Notes: generated by a model not told the origin, from the sequence alone. Positions 17,204 to 27,141 are shown, counted from the stretch's first letter. The stretch: DNA of 64,000 nt from Microcoleus sp. EPA2 (GCA_020882975.1 JAHRFD010000002.1:380039-444038); one strand, 5' to 3'. Made by a program: numbers and translations.

Positions 17204-17311
17204 ATATAGAGCAATCCTTCCAGGAGTCGTCAAGTTTTTTACCCCACCCCAACCCGGACCTTATTAAGGTCTGGGAGTAAGAAGTTCACAAATAATTTAG
17301 GATTGCTATAG
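17204..17311. mobile_element. Small inverted-repeat element (AGCAATCCT ends)
   Basis: GATATAGAGCAATCCTT at the left and AGGATTGCTATA at the right are inverted copies. The same AGGATTGCTATA end occurs in the larger element at 23119-23407. The inside carries a GGACCTTATTAAGGTC palindrome and no coding capacity. It lies between the membrane protein and glcD. Confidence 0.6.
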
Positions 17312-17395
17312 CAACATCGGCAACTGTTATATTTGCACAAAACTCCTAAAATTTGCCACAATATGATTAAGAACTACCCAATTTTATAATCACTA

Positions 17396-18880
17396 ATGCT
17401 CGCCATAGAAACAGAACGAACAGAACGCAACTGGAAACCCGTTATTCAAGAATTTGAAGCTATACTGGGCAAAAACGGCGTTGTCAAGCGCCGGGAAGAA
17501 TTGCTGGTTTATGAGTGCGACGGACTCGCTAGCTACCGCCAGCGACCGGCCTTGGTGGTATTGCCCCGAACTACGGAAGAAGTGGCACAGGTGGTCAAAA
17601 TATGCGATCGCCACTCAATTCCCTGGGTAGCCAGAGGTGCTGGTACGGGGCTTTCTGGTGGCGCTTTACCAGTCGAAAACTGCGTATTAATTGTTACCGC
17701 CATGATGCGCAAAATCCTGAAAGTAGACTTAGAAAATCAGCAAGTAGTCGTACAACCAGGAGTAATTAATAACTGGGTAACTCAAGCAGTTAGCGGTGCC
17801 GGTTTCTACTATGCACCAGACCCTTCTAGTCAAATTGTTTGCTCCGTTGGCGGCAACGTTGCCGAAAATTCCGGTGGCGTTCATTGCCTCAAATACGGAG
17901 TCACAACTAATCACGTTTTAGGATTAAAATTGGTACTACCCGATGGTTCCATTGTGGATGTGGGTGGCGAAATTCCTGAGATGCCCGGTTATGATTTAAC
18001 AGGTGTATTTGTCGGTTCCGAAGGCACTTTGGGTATAGCAACAGAAGTTACTTTAAGAATTCTAAAATCCCCCGAATCTATTTGCGTTCTTCTGGCTGAT
18101 TTTTCCAGTATTGAAGCCGCGGGAGAATCGGTTTCAGATATTATCAGCGCTGGCATTATTCCGGGTGGCATGGAAATCATGGATAACATCAGCATCAATG
18201 CTGTAGAAGATGTTGTAGCTACAGGCTGCTACCCCCGTGATGCGGCGGCAATTTTGTTAGTAGAAATCGATGGTTTAGAGGTAGAAGTTGCCGCCAATAA
18301 ACAACGAATTACTGAAATTTGCAAGCAGAATGGAGCGCGGGAAATCACCACAGCTCATGACCCAGAAACCCGGATGAAAATTTGGAAAGGACGGAAAGCC
18401 GCCTTTGCCGCCGCAGGTCATTTGAGTCCTGATTATTATGTACAAGATGGTGTAATTCCTCGTACACAAATGGCATTTGTCCTCAAGGAAATTGAGGGTT
18501 TAAGTGAAAAATACGGCTATCGGATTGCGAATGTTTTTCATGCGGGAGATGGGAATTTACACCCGCTGATTCTGTACGATAATTCCGTGGAAGGAGCGCT
18601 GGAAAAGGTAGAGGAATTGGGTGGAGAAATTCTGAAACTTTGTGTGAAAGTCGGAGGTAGTCTTTCGGGAGAACACGGTATTGGTGCTGATAAAAAATGT
18701 TTTATGCCAGATATGTTTTCGGAGGTAGATTTGGAGACAATGCAGTGGGTACGCGAGGTGTTTAATCCGAAGGGTTTGGCGAATCCCGGAAAGATGTTTC
18801 CCACTCCTAAAAGTTGCGGAGAGGCGGCGAGGGCCAAGGTGGAAACTGTGAAGAATTTCGATGGTGTTGAGGTGTTTTAA
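17396..18880 (+). CDS. glcD: Glycolate dehydrogenase/oxidase subunit GlcD, FAD-linked
   Basis: 494 residues, typical length. The PCMH-type FAD-binding domain has PWVARGAGTGLSGGALP (about residue 80), DPSSQIVCSVGGNVAENSGG and GVFVGSEGTLGIATEVTLR. The C-terminal cap has VFHAGDGNLHPLILYD and SGEHGIGADKKCFM, both typical of GlcD/D-lactate dehydrogenase enzymes. In cyanobacteria GlcD oxidises photorespiratory glycolate to glyoxylate, passing electrons to the membrane chain rather than to oxygen. No glcE or glcF lies next to it. D-lactate dehydrogenase is the main alternative within the family. Confidence 0.92.
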   Translation: MLAIETERTERNWKPVIQEFEAILGKNGVVKRREELLVYECDGLASYRQRPALVVLPRTTEEVAQVVKICDRHSIPWVARGAGTGLSGGALPVENCVLIVTAMMRKILKVDLENQQVVVQPGVINNWVTQAVSGAGFYYAPDPSSQIVCSVGGNVAENSGGVHCLKYGVTTNHVLGLKLVLPDGSIVDVGGEIPEMPGYDLTGVFVGSEGTLGIATEVTLRILKSPESICVLLADFSSIEAAGESVSDIISAGIIPGGMEIMDNISINAVEDVVATGCYPRDAAAILLVEIDGLEVEVAANKQRITEICKQNGAREITTAHDPETRMKIWKGRKAAFAAAGHLSPDYYVQDGVIPRTQMAFVLKEIEGLSEKYGYRIANVFHAGDGNLHPLILYDNSVEGALEKVEELGGEILKLCVKVGGSLSGEHGIGADKKCFMPDMFSEVDLETMQWVREVFNPKGLANPGKMFPTPKSCGEAARAKVETVKNFDGVEVF

Positions 18881-19112
18881 TATCAAATCCGTTGACATCG
18901 GAATTATTATTTCTCTCTTCTCTTTCTCTGTGTCCTCTGTGTCCTCTGTGGTTTAATAATTCCGATACAACCGGAATTAATATAAGTTGTGATTCCTGCT
19001 ATTTGTAGTGAGGACTTTCGTCCTCTCTCTCTCTCGGTGTTGAATTACTCAGGACTAAACTCCTGAGTAAAAACCACTTTGACCATCGTAATTGTTTTTG
19101 GTCATGCTTGAT
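18881..19112. repeat. Repeat-rich gap between glcD and the LOV kinase
   Basis: It contains a pyrimidine-rich tract with two TGTCCTCTG copies, a copy of the dispersed ATTCCGATACAACCGG repeat (about 18957), and a hairpin ACTCAGGACTAAACTCCTGAGT (about 19048-19069) that could slow transcription between the convergent genes. Confidence 0.5.
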
Positions 19113-21029
19113 TTATTGTTTGATAGGGATTCTGATAATAAAGGTTGTTCCTTTCCCTAACTCGGAAATACAATCTAATTCTCCTTGGTGTTTTTCTACT
19201 ACTATTTGATGGCTAATTGACAAACCCATGCCCGTGCCTTTCCCAATGGGTTTTGTAGTAAAAAAGCTATCAAATATGTGCTGTTTGACTTCTTCGCTCA
19301 TTCCTGGGCCACTGTCGGTAATGGTGATTTCTGCAAAATTGGGTGCAAGGAAGCGATCGCCAACCGTATCTCTCACTTTTGTGCTAATTTTAATCTGGCT
19401 GGGATTGCCTCGGATTTCTGCTAACCCTCGCTGTTGATTCCAATCATCTAAAGCATCGATCGCATTACTGAGAATATTCATAAATACTTGGTTGATTGGC
19501 CCGGAAAAACATTTGACATTGGGTAAATCTCCGTATTCTTTGATGATTTGAATCGGTGGTATTTCTCCTTTTCCTTTCAAGCGGTGATTGAGAATTAACA
19601 GCGTGCTGTCAATTCCTTCATGAAGATTAATCGGTTTCATTTCTGAATTGTCGTTTCGCGAGAAGTTTCGCAGGGATTGGACAATTTGGGAAATGCGCTC
19701 AACTCCCACATTCATTGAAGATAGTATTTGCGGTAAGTCTTCAGCTATAAAATCTAGTTCAATCGCCTCTGCTTCTGCTTGAATTTCTGCTGCGGGTTCG
19801 GGATATTGCTGTTGGTAAAGTTCGAGAATGTGTAGCAAGTCTTGAGTATAGTTATTCAGATGGCCGAGATTGCATGAAATGAAACTGATGGGGTTATTAA
19901 TTTCGTGGGCGACACCCGCAATGAGCAATCCCAAACTAGACATTTTGTCACTCTGCACTAATTGGCTATGAGTTTCTTTGACTTCCTGAAGTGCTGCTAC
20001 TAATTTAGTAGCTTGTTCTCTACTTTGTGCTTCGGAAATCTGCAAATCTTCCTCAGCTTTTTTGCGCTCTGTAATGTCTCTCTGCACACCGATAAAATGA
20101 GTTAGTTTTCCGGTGCGATCGCGTACTGGAGATATGGACAAAGCATTCCAGAAAGCTGTTCCGTCTTTGCGATAATTTTTTAAAATTACTTGACATTCAC
20201 TTTGGGTTTGTAAGGCTTGGCGAATTATTGCTAAGGCTGCTGGATCGGTATCAATTCCCTGCAAAAAACGGCAGTTTTTGCCCAAGATTTCCTGCCGTCG
20301 ATAGCCTGTGATGCTTTCAAATGCGGGATTGCAATATACTATGGGATGTTCGGGTTTAGTCGCGTCAGAAATCACAATCCCGGTGCTAGTGGCCGCCATC
20401 GCCCGATCGTACAACCAGAGGATTTCTTGTGTGCGTTTGCGATCGGTAATATCCCGCAACGTAGCCAAATAAGCGATTTCCCCTTCCCATTCCGTTTCCA
20501 CCACCCGCATTTCTACCACAGCATTTTCTTTGTCCTTGCGAATAGCTTTCACTTCTGTTTGCACCACACGCATTCCTGTTTTATCTGTATTCCCAACTTG
20601 GGGAATAATATCTGCCTCCATCTCAATATCGCAAGCAGAACCTTCTACTACCAAAACACCAAAAAACTCTTTCCCTAAAAGTTCCTCCGCCTTGCAGTTA
20701 AACAGTGCTTCTGCTGATGGGTTGACAAAGGCAACAAGTCCTCGTTTATTGACAATTGCCATGCCATCTGCATTTTTTTCAATCGCATTCCTAAACCTCG
20801 ATTCACTAGCTTTTAAATCTTGCTTTAATTGTTCTATTGCTTTTTCCATCTGCTGCAATTCGCACAAATTAAAACTATAAGCTTCTGACATTTGGCTAGG
20901 TACTGAAGTATTTCCTACACCTTTTGAAAGTAGAGATTTGGAACTCAAACCACTATTTTTAGCTACTGTGTTTGATAAAATGCTAATATTATTACTAGGA
21001 TGGCCTTGCTCTGTATCTTTAGAAAACAT
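19113..21029 (-). CDS. PAS-LOV sensor histidine kinase
   Basis: 638 residues, no membrane helix. PAS domain at about 75-195; LOV domain at 203-322 with GKNCRFLQG (Cys253), NYRKDGTAFWN and the expected Gln316 in HFIGVQRDIT. The kinase core has AGVAHEINNP (phosphorylated His375), N-box FMNILSNAIDAL, G1 DSGPGMSEEV and G2 GKGTGMGLSIS. All the signs point to a blue-light-sensing kinase with FMN as cofactor. No response regulator is adjacent. The LOV domain is closely similar to that of the GGDEF-EAL protein at 8.2-11.2 kb. In the absence of light data the flavin binding is inferred from motifs. Confidence 0.92.
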   Translation of the reverse strand: MFSKDTEQGHPSNNISILSNTVAKNSGLSSKSLLSKGVGNTSVPSQMSEAYSFNLCELQQMEKAIEQLKQDLKASESRFRNAIEKNADGMAIVNKRGLVAFVNPSAEALFNCKAEELLGKEFFGVLVVEGSACDIEMEADIIPQVGNTDKTGMRVVQTEVKAIRKDKENAVVEMRVVETEWEGEIAYLATLRDITDRKRTQEILWLYDRAMAATSTGIVISDATKPEHPIVYCNPAFESITGYRRQEILGKNCRFLQGIDTDPAALAIIRQALQTQSECQVILKNYRKDGTAFWNALSISPVRDRTGKLTHFIGVQRDITERKKAEEDLQISEAQSREQATKLVAALQEVKETHSQLVQSDKMSSLGLLIAGVAHEINNPISFISCNLGHLNNYTQDLLHILELYQQQYPEPAAEIQAEAEAIELDFIAEDLPQILSSMNVGVERISQIVQSLRNFSRNDNSEMKPINLHEGIDSTLLILNHRLKGKGEIPPIQIIKEYGDLPNVKCFSGPINQVFMNILSNAIDALDDWNQQRGLAEIRGNPSQIKISTKVRDTVGDRFLAPNFAEITITDSGPGMSEEVKQHIFDSFFTTKPIGKGTGMGLSISHQIVVEKHQGELDCISELGKGTTFIIRIPIKQ

Positions 21030-21433
21030 CTTTAATACCTCTCACAAATTTTAAATTAAATTAAGCTTTTGAAATTGCTCCCTGGTCAATAATCTTGATG
21101 AAGAGAACAATTTACCAGAGATACTAGCACACGGATTCGAGTAATCATGCAAATTTATTATTAAATAAAATTAAGGTAAATTTTTAACTTTGACGGTTTG
21201 CTCATTATCTATCATCACCCATCAGCTATTTTCAAGACTATTTAAAAAACTACTCAACATAAATTAGTATAGTTTTATGAAGATATTATGAAGATATGTA
21301 GGGATTAACAAGCTCATCATTAAAAATATAAATCAAAAATAATCAGAAATTGGCCATGATTAAATCCTAGCGACGCAGCCAAAGTTGATCTAGAATGTAA
21401 CCTGTCTATTTTTGCGATCGCAACTTCAAACCA
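21030..21433. other. A/T-rich divergent promoter region
   Basis: This 404-base gap separates the start of the LOV kinase (minus) from purH (plus), so it should hold both promoters. It is very A/T rich with ATTAAATTAA and TTTAACTTTGAC stretches. I see no gene, strong hairpin or known operator. Confidence 0.5.
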
Positions 21434-22978
21434 ATGGCACGTCTAGCACTTCTGAGCGTCTCGAACAAAACCGGGCTAATTGACTTAGCACGGACTTTAG
21501 TAGCAGAATTTGAATTTGACATCATTAGCAGCGGCGGAACAGCGGCAGCTCTCAAAGCAGCAGGAATCCCCGTCACAAAAGTTGCAGAATATACCGGTTC
21601 TCCCGAAATTTTGGGAGGGCGAGTCAAAACCCTCCACCCACGCATCCATGGCGGTATTTTAGCACGTAGGGATGTATCAGAAGACCTCACAGATTTAGCC
21701 GAAAATCAGATTCGCCCCATTGATTTAGTGGTTGTCAATCTGTATCCATTTGAACAGACAATTGCGAAGGATGGAGTTACCCTAGCAGACGCCATTGAGC
21801 AGATAGATATCGGCGGACCTGCCATGCTGAGAGCATCGGCTAAAAACCACGCTCATCTCACAGTTTTGTGCAATCCAGACCAGTACAATACTTATTTAGA
21901 AGAACTGCGGCAAAATGGAGGAGCAGCTTCCTTAGAATTTAGGCAAAAATGTGCCCTAGAAACCTTCAAACATACAGCCAACTACGACAGCGCGATCGCA
22001 GCTTATCTCAGCAGTCAATACCCTGAAAATTCCTCGCCAATCACCGACTTTAATGTTTCAGGAAAAGAACTGCAAACTCTGCGGTATGGCGAAAATCCCC
22101 ACCAAGCCGCAAGCTGGTATCAAAGCGGAATTACACCCACAGGCTGGACGACGAGCACTATCCTACAAGGTAAAGAATTAAGCTACAATAACCTAGTAGA
22201 TTTAGAAGCAGCAAGGAGACTAATTGTCGAATTTCCCAACAGTCCCGCGGCGGCTATTCTCAAACATACAAATCCCTGTGGTACAGCCTTGGGAACCACT
22301 ATTGCTGAAGCTTATCAAAAAGCATTTGACACGGATTCAGTATCGGCTTTTGGTGGCATTGTAGCACTAAATCGCCCGATTGATGCAGCTACAGCCACAG
22401 CATTAACTCAGACATTTTTAGAATGTATTGTCGCTCCTGGATGCGAACCGGAAGCGGAAGAAATTATCAAGAAAAAGGCAAAAGTGCGAGTGTTAATTTT
22501 GCCAGACTTGACCCAAGGACCTCCGCAAACTGTTAAAATAATTGCTGGTGGTTTGCTGGTGCAAGACTCTGATAATGTAGTAGAAAATACGAGTAAATGG
22601 CGCGTAGTTACTGAGAAACAGCCGACAGCACCAGAGTTAGCAGAATTGCTGTTTGCTTGGAAAGTCGCCAAACACGTTAAATCAAATGCGATCGTGGTGA
22701 CGCGAAATTGCACGACAATCGGTGTTGGTGCGGGACAAATGAATCGTGTCGGTTCGGTGAAACTAGCTTTAGAACAAGCGGGAGAACAAGCCAAAGGAGC
22801 AGTTTTAGCTAGCGATGGTTTCTTCCCCTTCGATGATTCAGTAAAAACGGCGGCGGCTGCGGGAATAAGTGCGATCGTCCAACCGGGAGGAAGTATGCGC
22901 GATCGAGATTCGATCGACTGCGCGAACCAACTCGGAATCACAATGGTTTTCACCGACGTGCGCCACTTTTTGCATTAA
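21434..22978 (+). CDS. purH: Bifunctional AICAR transformylase/IMP cyclohydrolase
   Basis: 514 residues, full family length. The N-terminal MGS-like domain (IMP cyclohydrolase) has LLSVSNKTGLIDLA, SSGGTAAAL, GGRVKTLHPRIHGGIL and DLVVVNLYPFE. The C-terminal transformylase has LRYGENPHQAA, LKHTNPCGTALG (Lys-His pair) and DGFFPFDDSV. It performs the last two steps of purine synthesis, adding a formyl group from 10-formyl-THF and closing the ring to IMP, in the cytosol. purC lies about 9 kb away on the same strand and is not in the same operon. Start fixed by MARLALLSVSNK. Confidence 0.97.
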   Translation: MARLALLSVSNKTGLIDLARTLVAEFEFDIISSGGTAAALKAAGIPVTKVAEYTGSPEILGGRVKTLHPRIHGGILARRDVSEDLTDLAENQIRPIDLVVVNLYPFEQTIAKDGVTLADAIEQIDIGGPAMLRASAKNHAHLTVLCNPDQYNTYLEELRQNGGAASLEFRQKCALETFKHTANYDSAIAAYLSSQYPENSSPITDFNVSGKELQTLRYGENPHQAASWYQSGITPTGWTTSTILQGKELSYNNLVDLEAARRLIVEFPNSPAAAILKHTNPCGTALGTTIAEAYQKAFDTDSVSAFGGIVALNRPIDAATATALTQTFLECIVAPGCEPEAEEIIKKKAKVRVLILPDLTQGPPQTVKIIAGGLLVQDSDNVVENTSKWRVVTEKQPTAPELAELLFAWKVAKHVKSNAIVVTRNCTTIGVGAGQMNRVGSVKLALEQAGEQAKGAVLASDGFFPFDDSVKTAAAAGISAIVQPGGSMRDRDSIDCANQLGITMVFTDVRHFLH

Positions 22979-23118
22979 TATAGCAACCTCCAAGGCTGTT
23001 AAGACGCCAGTGATATCAATTTCGGTTGTATCGGAATGATTTAACCGCGAAGGCGCTCTTGACACGAAGGAAGAGAAGAGAGGGTGTTATATGATATCAA
23101 TTTCAGTACCACGGAAAT

Positions 23119-23407
23119 TGATATAGCAATCCTAAATCATTTGTATAGTTTCTTGTAGGGGCAATCCCCCCGTGGTTGCCCTTAGCTGCTGGGGTAGGCA
23201 CGCAGGGCTGTTTCATTCTCTTGTAGGGGCAGCCCCCCGTGGCTGCCCCAATCTCTGAAATGACGGAAAATGGTTGGTGGGGGGGTAGGCACGCACCATC
23301 CACTACCCCTACAAACCCCTCGTTTTTTGGAGAATGAAACAGCCCTGGGTAGGCACGGGGGCACTACCCCTACAAATCTTCATTAATCATTTAAGATTGC
23401 TATATCA
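23119..23407. mobile_element. MITE-like element with 23-bp inverted ends and nested palindromes
   Basis: The arms 23119-23141 and 23385-23407 are inverted copies with about two mismatches and contain GATATAGCAATC. Inside are several TGTAGGGGCA and CCCTACAAA blocks, plus an inverted GGGCTGTTTCATTCT pair (about 23206 and 23331). No coding capacity. The element fills the gap between the convergent purH and methyltransferase genes and carries the same end as the 17.2-kb element. Confidence 0.75.
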
Positions 23408-23408
23408 A

Positions 23409-25709
23409 TCATTCTCTCTCTTTTTTCCCATCCTCTGTGCTCTGGGCGTCCTCTGTGGTTCCTTCCATCTTTCCCCCATGCACATAAATTTTGGATGAGT
23501 GACGTTGCGACGCAGCTTTTTGCAACATTTTCAACTTTTCTGGGTCAGCATTCGATCGCCAAAACAAGCTATGACCCTTAATTTTTACACAATTTTCCTC
23601 CAAACACTTCTGCCATTCCTGATGCTTCTGAACTAAGCAACTATCCAGAATGCCTAATTTTTGTTCTTGGCGAGTCAGTTTATCGAACTTGGCGTAATGG
23701 GGATAATTAGAAGTGACAAAGGCTTCTTTTCTCACTAAAATAGGCGGGTTAGATAAATTATAAAATTTCTGATATTTTACCGAAAGGTCCCGTAAATCTA
23801 TGTGCATGACTGTGTGCAATGGGGGATGGGGATTAGCATCAAAATCAGGATAAAATAAATAGGAAATCTGAGGTTTATCAGCGTAAAATTTGATAATTGT
23901 AGCACCGTCTAGACGACCAATGGTACGGTTAGCTAAGCCTTCATAGAGTCGCAATAAAGGGTCTAGTTCTGCTAATGCAGAGACGTGAACTGAAAGGGAA
24001 CCTGGTTGTTTGTAGCCGATCGCACTATCTTCGCAACAATCACCAATAATCTCACTTTTCCCTAAACTATATAGCATTAAATCTGCCAAAGTGCAAGCTT
24101 TTTGATAATTATCAAACAAACCTTTGATGTCGTTACGAATTTGAGCCGGGAGTTGACGAAGAGAAGGTCGATCGCCCAAACCGTTGAGAGCGAGATAGAC
24201 TAACAAATCCTGGCGGCGTTTGTCGGCGATTGTCTCCCAATCATCCGCATCCGTAGCTTGCAAAATCACCCTCCAAGCCCGATTAAAACTGTGAAATTCC
24301 CCCTTAATCGCGGCTTCTGAAGCTAATTCGCCTTTGACGGGAAGGCGGCCGCGATCGCTCACAAAAGCCATCAAAGGAGCCAGAATATCGGCGTAATCTT
24401 CAAAACGCTTCACTTGCGATCGCACTCTAGGCGTCAATAAGTGCGATCGAAACCGAGCAGCCCGAAAACCTTCACCTGTAGCCACATCCCGAAACACAAA
24501 ATAAATCCCTAAAGCCACAGGAATTGCATCAACATTTAAAACTTGGTCAATATAAATTTTCAACTCTTCCTGTTCGTAATACTTCTGAAAAGTATTGCGA
24601 GAAGTAATCACCCCATCCCCATAAGCAATTTGACCTCGATCCGTATCATCAATTAATACCTGAGCCGCCACCACCAATATTTTTTTAGTCAATTCCCAAG
24701 CATTCAGCAAAGCTTCTCGCCGTTCCCCCAAAGACTCAATGACATTAATTACATAACCAATATTCACAATATCTGCCTGAACTAGCACAGTATCTGGTTG
24801 ATAATAAGGGTCCCATCCCGAAGCAGCATAACCTTCTTCAGTAATATGTTTAATATCCCCACCGTAACCACAACCATAATCAAAAAAAGTATCGCCATCA
24901 ATAAATAAATCAGATTCTAAAACCAAACGCACAGGTTTAGAAAGAGAATTTCGCAGCATCGCAGCCTTGTGTCGCTCAATCTTCGGCATTGATAACTGAC
25001 TATTCTCCTCTTTCTCACGTTCAACCACAGCATGATCTTGAATTTTCACACCGCAATAGCCCAAATATTTCAGCCAACCTTCGCGAGTTCCAATAACGCT
25101 AGTATTGTCAAGGAGTCCCCATTTTTCTTCGGAGTTAGTCAGTTGAGCAAACTTCTGGTAATGGGGATAATCCGCCGTCACAAAAGTTTCTTTACGGTGC
25201 AAAACAGGTGGATTTTCACTAGCGCTGTAGTCGATACATTTAACTTCTCCGGTTTCCAGATTAATTTGGATACTTTTTTGTAAAGCCGGGTGAGCATCCG
25301 TATCAAAATCTGGGTAAAAAAGATAAGAGATTTTCGGTTGACGAAGCTGAAATTTAATTACAGTTGCTTCATCAATATTTGGGAGATTTTCTCTGGCACA
25401 TTTTTCATAAATTCTGACAACAGGATGGAGTGCTGCTAAAGCCGAAACATGAACATAAAAAGCCGTGGGTAATTTTTTGCCAACGGGGCTTTTCTGACAG
25501 CAGCGAGCCACTTTTTCCACCAGAAACTCCACCCCAACTCCCTCGTTACCCAGAATCACCTGATTTTCTTGATTACCAGGCTCTACCTGCTCTTGATGCA
25601 GCAACAATTCCCGATAAAAAGCGATGAGAGGTAGAGGTGTCAGTAATTCGGGATTATTTTCTAAGGGTGCGATCGGGGAAATAATGTTGAGTTCGGATTC
25701 ATAAGTCAT
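23409..25709 (-). CDS. DNA phosphorothioation-associated methyltransferase-like protein, with duplicated flanking domains
   Basis: 766 residues. The middle (about 240-400) is a Rossmann methyltransferase: KAAMLRNSLSKPVRLVLE, FDYGCGYGGDIKHI (SAM-binding), ASGWDPYY, VNIGYVINVIE, and TRNTFQKYYEQEELK. This pattern is that of the family annotated as DNA phosphorothioation-associated putative methyltransferase. The N-terminal part (LPTAFYVHVSALAALHPVVRIYEKC ... KISYLFYPDFD ... ETFVTADYPHYQKF) recurs at the C-terminus (SLSVHVSALAELDPLLRLYEGL ... QISYLFYPDFD ... EAFVTSNYPHYAKF), so one unknown module flanks the methyltransferase on both sides. No dndA-E or sspA-D genes are in the window. The enzyme may be orphan defence or regulation. 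The substrate is unproven. Confidence 0.8.
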   Translation of the reverse strand: MTYESELNIISPIAPLENNPELLTPLPLIAFYRELLLHQEQVEPGNQENQVILGNEGVGVEFLVEKVARCCQKSPVGKKLPTAFYVHVSALAALHPVVRIYEKCARENLPNIDEATVIKFQLRQPKISYLFYPDFDTDAHPALQKSIQINLETGEVKCIDYSASENPPVLHRKETFVTADYPHYQKFAQLTNSEEKWGLLDNTSVIGTREGWLKYLGYCGVKIQDHAVVEREKEENSQLSMPKIERHKAAMLRNSLSKPVRLVLESDLFIDGDTFFDYGCGYGGDIKHITEEGYAASGWDPYYQPDTVLVQADIVNIGYVINVIESLGERREALLNAWELTKKILVVAAQVLIDDTDRGQIAYGDGVITSRNTFQKYYEQEELKIYIDQVLNVDAIPVALGIYFVFRDVATGEGFRAARFRSHLLTPRVRSQVKRFEDYADILAPLMAFVSDRGRLPVKGELASEAAIKGEFHSFNRAWRVILQATDADDWETIADKRRQDLLVYLALNGLGDRPSLRQLPAQIRNDIKGLFDNYQKACTLADLMLYSLGKSEIIGDCCEDSAIGYKQPGSLSVHVSALAELDPLLRLYEGLANRTIGRLDGATIIKFYADKPQISYLFYPDFDANPHPPLHTVMHIDLRDLSVKYQKFYNLSNPPILVRKEAFVTSNYPHYAKFDKLTRQEQKLGILDSCLVQKHQEWQKCLEENCVKIKGHSLFWRSNADPEKLKMLQKAASQRHSSKIYVHGGKMEGTTEDAQSTEDGKKERE

Positions 25710-25725
25710 CAGAAAAATGGGTAGA

Positions 25726-27056
25726 AACCCCGTCCTTTTAGGACGGCTTTACTTGAAGTTTTGTTAAAACCTGCTATTTCACACGGGACTTGCTAGAGTG
25801 TGAAAGTAACGCGCTCAAGGTGAGCATGACACTAAAAGCCTTCAGCTATCGATTCTACCCAACGCCGGAACAAGAAAGTTTGTTGCGACGCACACTGGGC
25901 TGTACCCGTTTGGTCTATAACCGTGCTTTAGTCGCAAGGACCCAAGGATGGTATGAAGATCAAAAGAGAATCGGCTATGCTGAAACTTCTAGTATGTTAA
26001 CCGAATGGAAGAAAACGGAAGAACTGGATTTTCTTAATGAAGTTAGCTGCGTGCCATTGCAGCAATGTTTGCGACACCTGCAAACAGCTTATACTAACTT
26101 CTTTGATGGGCGAGCGAAATACCCCAATTTTAAGAAAAAGCGGAATGGCGGTAGCGCAGAGTTTACCAAATCTGCTTTTAAGTTTAAAAACGGACAAGTT
26201 TACTTAGCAAAGTGCGCGCAAGCACTGCCTATTCGCTGGAGTCGAACACTGCCGAGCGGTGCGACACCATCAACCTTAAGTGTGAAGCTTGCACCGTCTG
26301 GTAGGTGGTCAGTCTCTCTCTTGGTAGATGTTGAGATTAAGACGTTACCCTCCTGCGACAATCAAGTTGGCATTGACTTAGGAATTGCGAGTTTACTCAC
26401 TCTGGACACTGGTGAAAAAATTACCAATCCCAAAGGATTTAAGGCAAAGTATCGAAAACTCAGGAGAGCGCAGAAATCTTTAAGCCGAAAGCAAAAAGGG
26501 TCTAACAACCGCCACAAAGCACGACTCAAAGTAGCGAGAGTGCATCAAGAAATTACTGATGCAAGAAAAGATAACCTTCACAAACTAACCACTCAACTGG
26601 TGCGCGAAAACCAAACAATTGCCATTGAGGACTTAGCTGTGAAAAACATGGTTACAAATCGGAAACTCGCCCTAGCTATCAATGATGCAAGTTGGGGTGA
26701 ATTGGTCAGACAACTTGAATACAAGTGCAAGTGGTACGGCCGTACTTTAATCAAGATTGACCGATGGTTTCCGAGTTCAAAACGATGTGGCAATTGTGGC
26801 CACATCGTTGAAAAGATGCCGTTGAATATCCGGGAATGGGATTGTCCTAATTGCGGGACGCACCATGACCGAGACATCAATGCAGCAAAGAACATTTTGG
26901 CGGCTGGGCTTGCCGTTGCAGTCTGTGGAGCGACCGTAAGACCCGAACAGAGTAAATCTGTGAAGGCTGGTGCGAAACCCCGTCAGGGACAGAAGCAGAA
27001 ACCTAAATCGTAAGGTTTGGGAATCCCCATGCGTTCACGCCGGGGAGGATGTCAAA
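25726..27056 (+). mobile_element. IS1341-type element (tnpB only, IS200/IS605 group)
   Basis: A single tnpB gene sits between two hairpins. On the left is CCGTCCTTTTAGGACGG (about 25730-25747). On the right is GAATCCCCATGCG...CGCCGGGGAGG followed by ATGTCAAA (27021-27056), the classic subterminal stem-loop of IS605-group ends. There is no tnpA, so it would need a transposase in trans. A solo copy of the same right end is at 41180-41213. Confidence 0.8.
25826..27013 (+). CDS. tnpB: TnpB (IS200/IS605 OrfB) RNA-guided nuclease
   Basis: The frame is open from TTG 25790, but the family start MTLKAFSYRFYPTPEQ begins at ATG 25826 (395 residues). The RuvC triad is complete and canonical: Asp in IGIDLGIASLL (26375-26377), Glu in IAIEDLAVKNMV (26627-26629) and Asp in DRDINAAKNIL (26873-26875). 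A zinc ribbon CGNC...CPNC lies between the last two. The enzyme uses an RNA derived from the right end of the element to cut DNA next to a short target motif. It looks intact. The other TnpB in the window (4.7-5.8 kb) has a different Glu arrangement, so the two come from separate lineages. Confidence 0.95.
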   Translation: MTLKAFSYRFYPTPEQESLLRRTLGCTRLVYNRALVARTQGWYEDQKRIGYAETSSMLTEWKKTEELDFLNEVSCVPLQQCLRHLQTAYTNFFDGRAKYPNFKKKRNGGSAEFTKSAFKFKNGQVYLAKCAQALPIRWSRTLPSGATPSTLSVKLAPSGRWSVSLLVDVEIKTLPSCDNQVGIDLGIASLLTLDTGEKITNPKGFKAKYRKLRRAQKSLSRKQKGSNNRHKARLKVARVHQEITDARKDNLHKLTTQLVRENQTIAIEDLAVKNMVTNRKLALAINDASWGELVRQLEYKCKWYGRTLIKIDRWFPSSKRCGNCGHIVEKMPLNIREWDCPNCGTHHDRDINAAKNILAAGLAVAVCGATVRPEQSKSVKAGAKPRQGQKQKPKS

Positions 27057-27141
27057 GCTAAAATTAATGCCATTTCTTAATTTTGAGCCTATTGTATACC
27101 AACTGCATCAAATTTCTGGATAAATTAGAGTTTGAGAAGCT

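Noticed and set aside
21121-21150. Possible tRNA-like TTCGAGT motif
   Set aside because: No acceptor stem or cloverleaf can be drawn around it.
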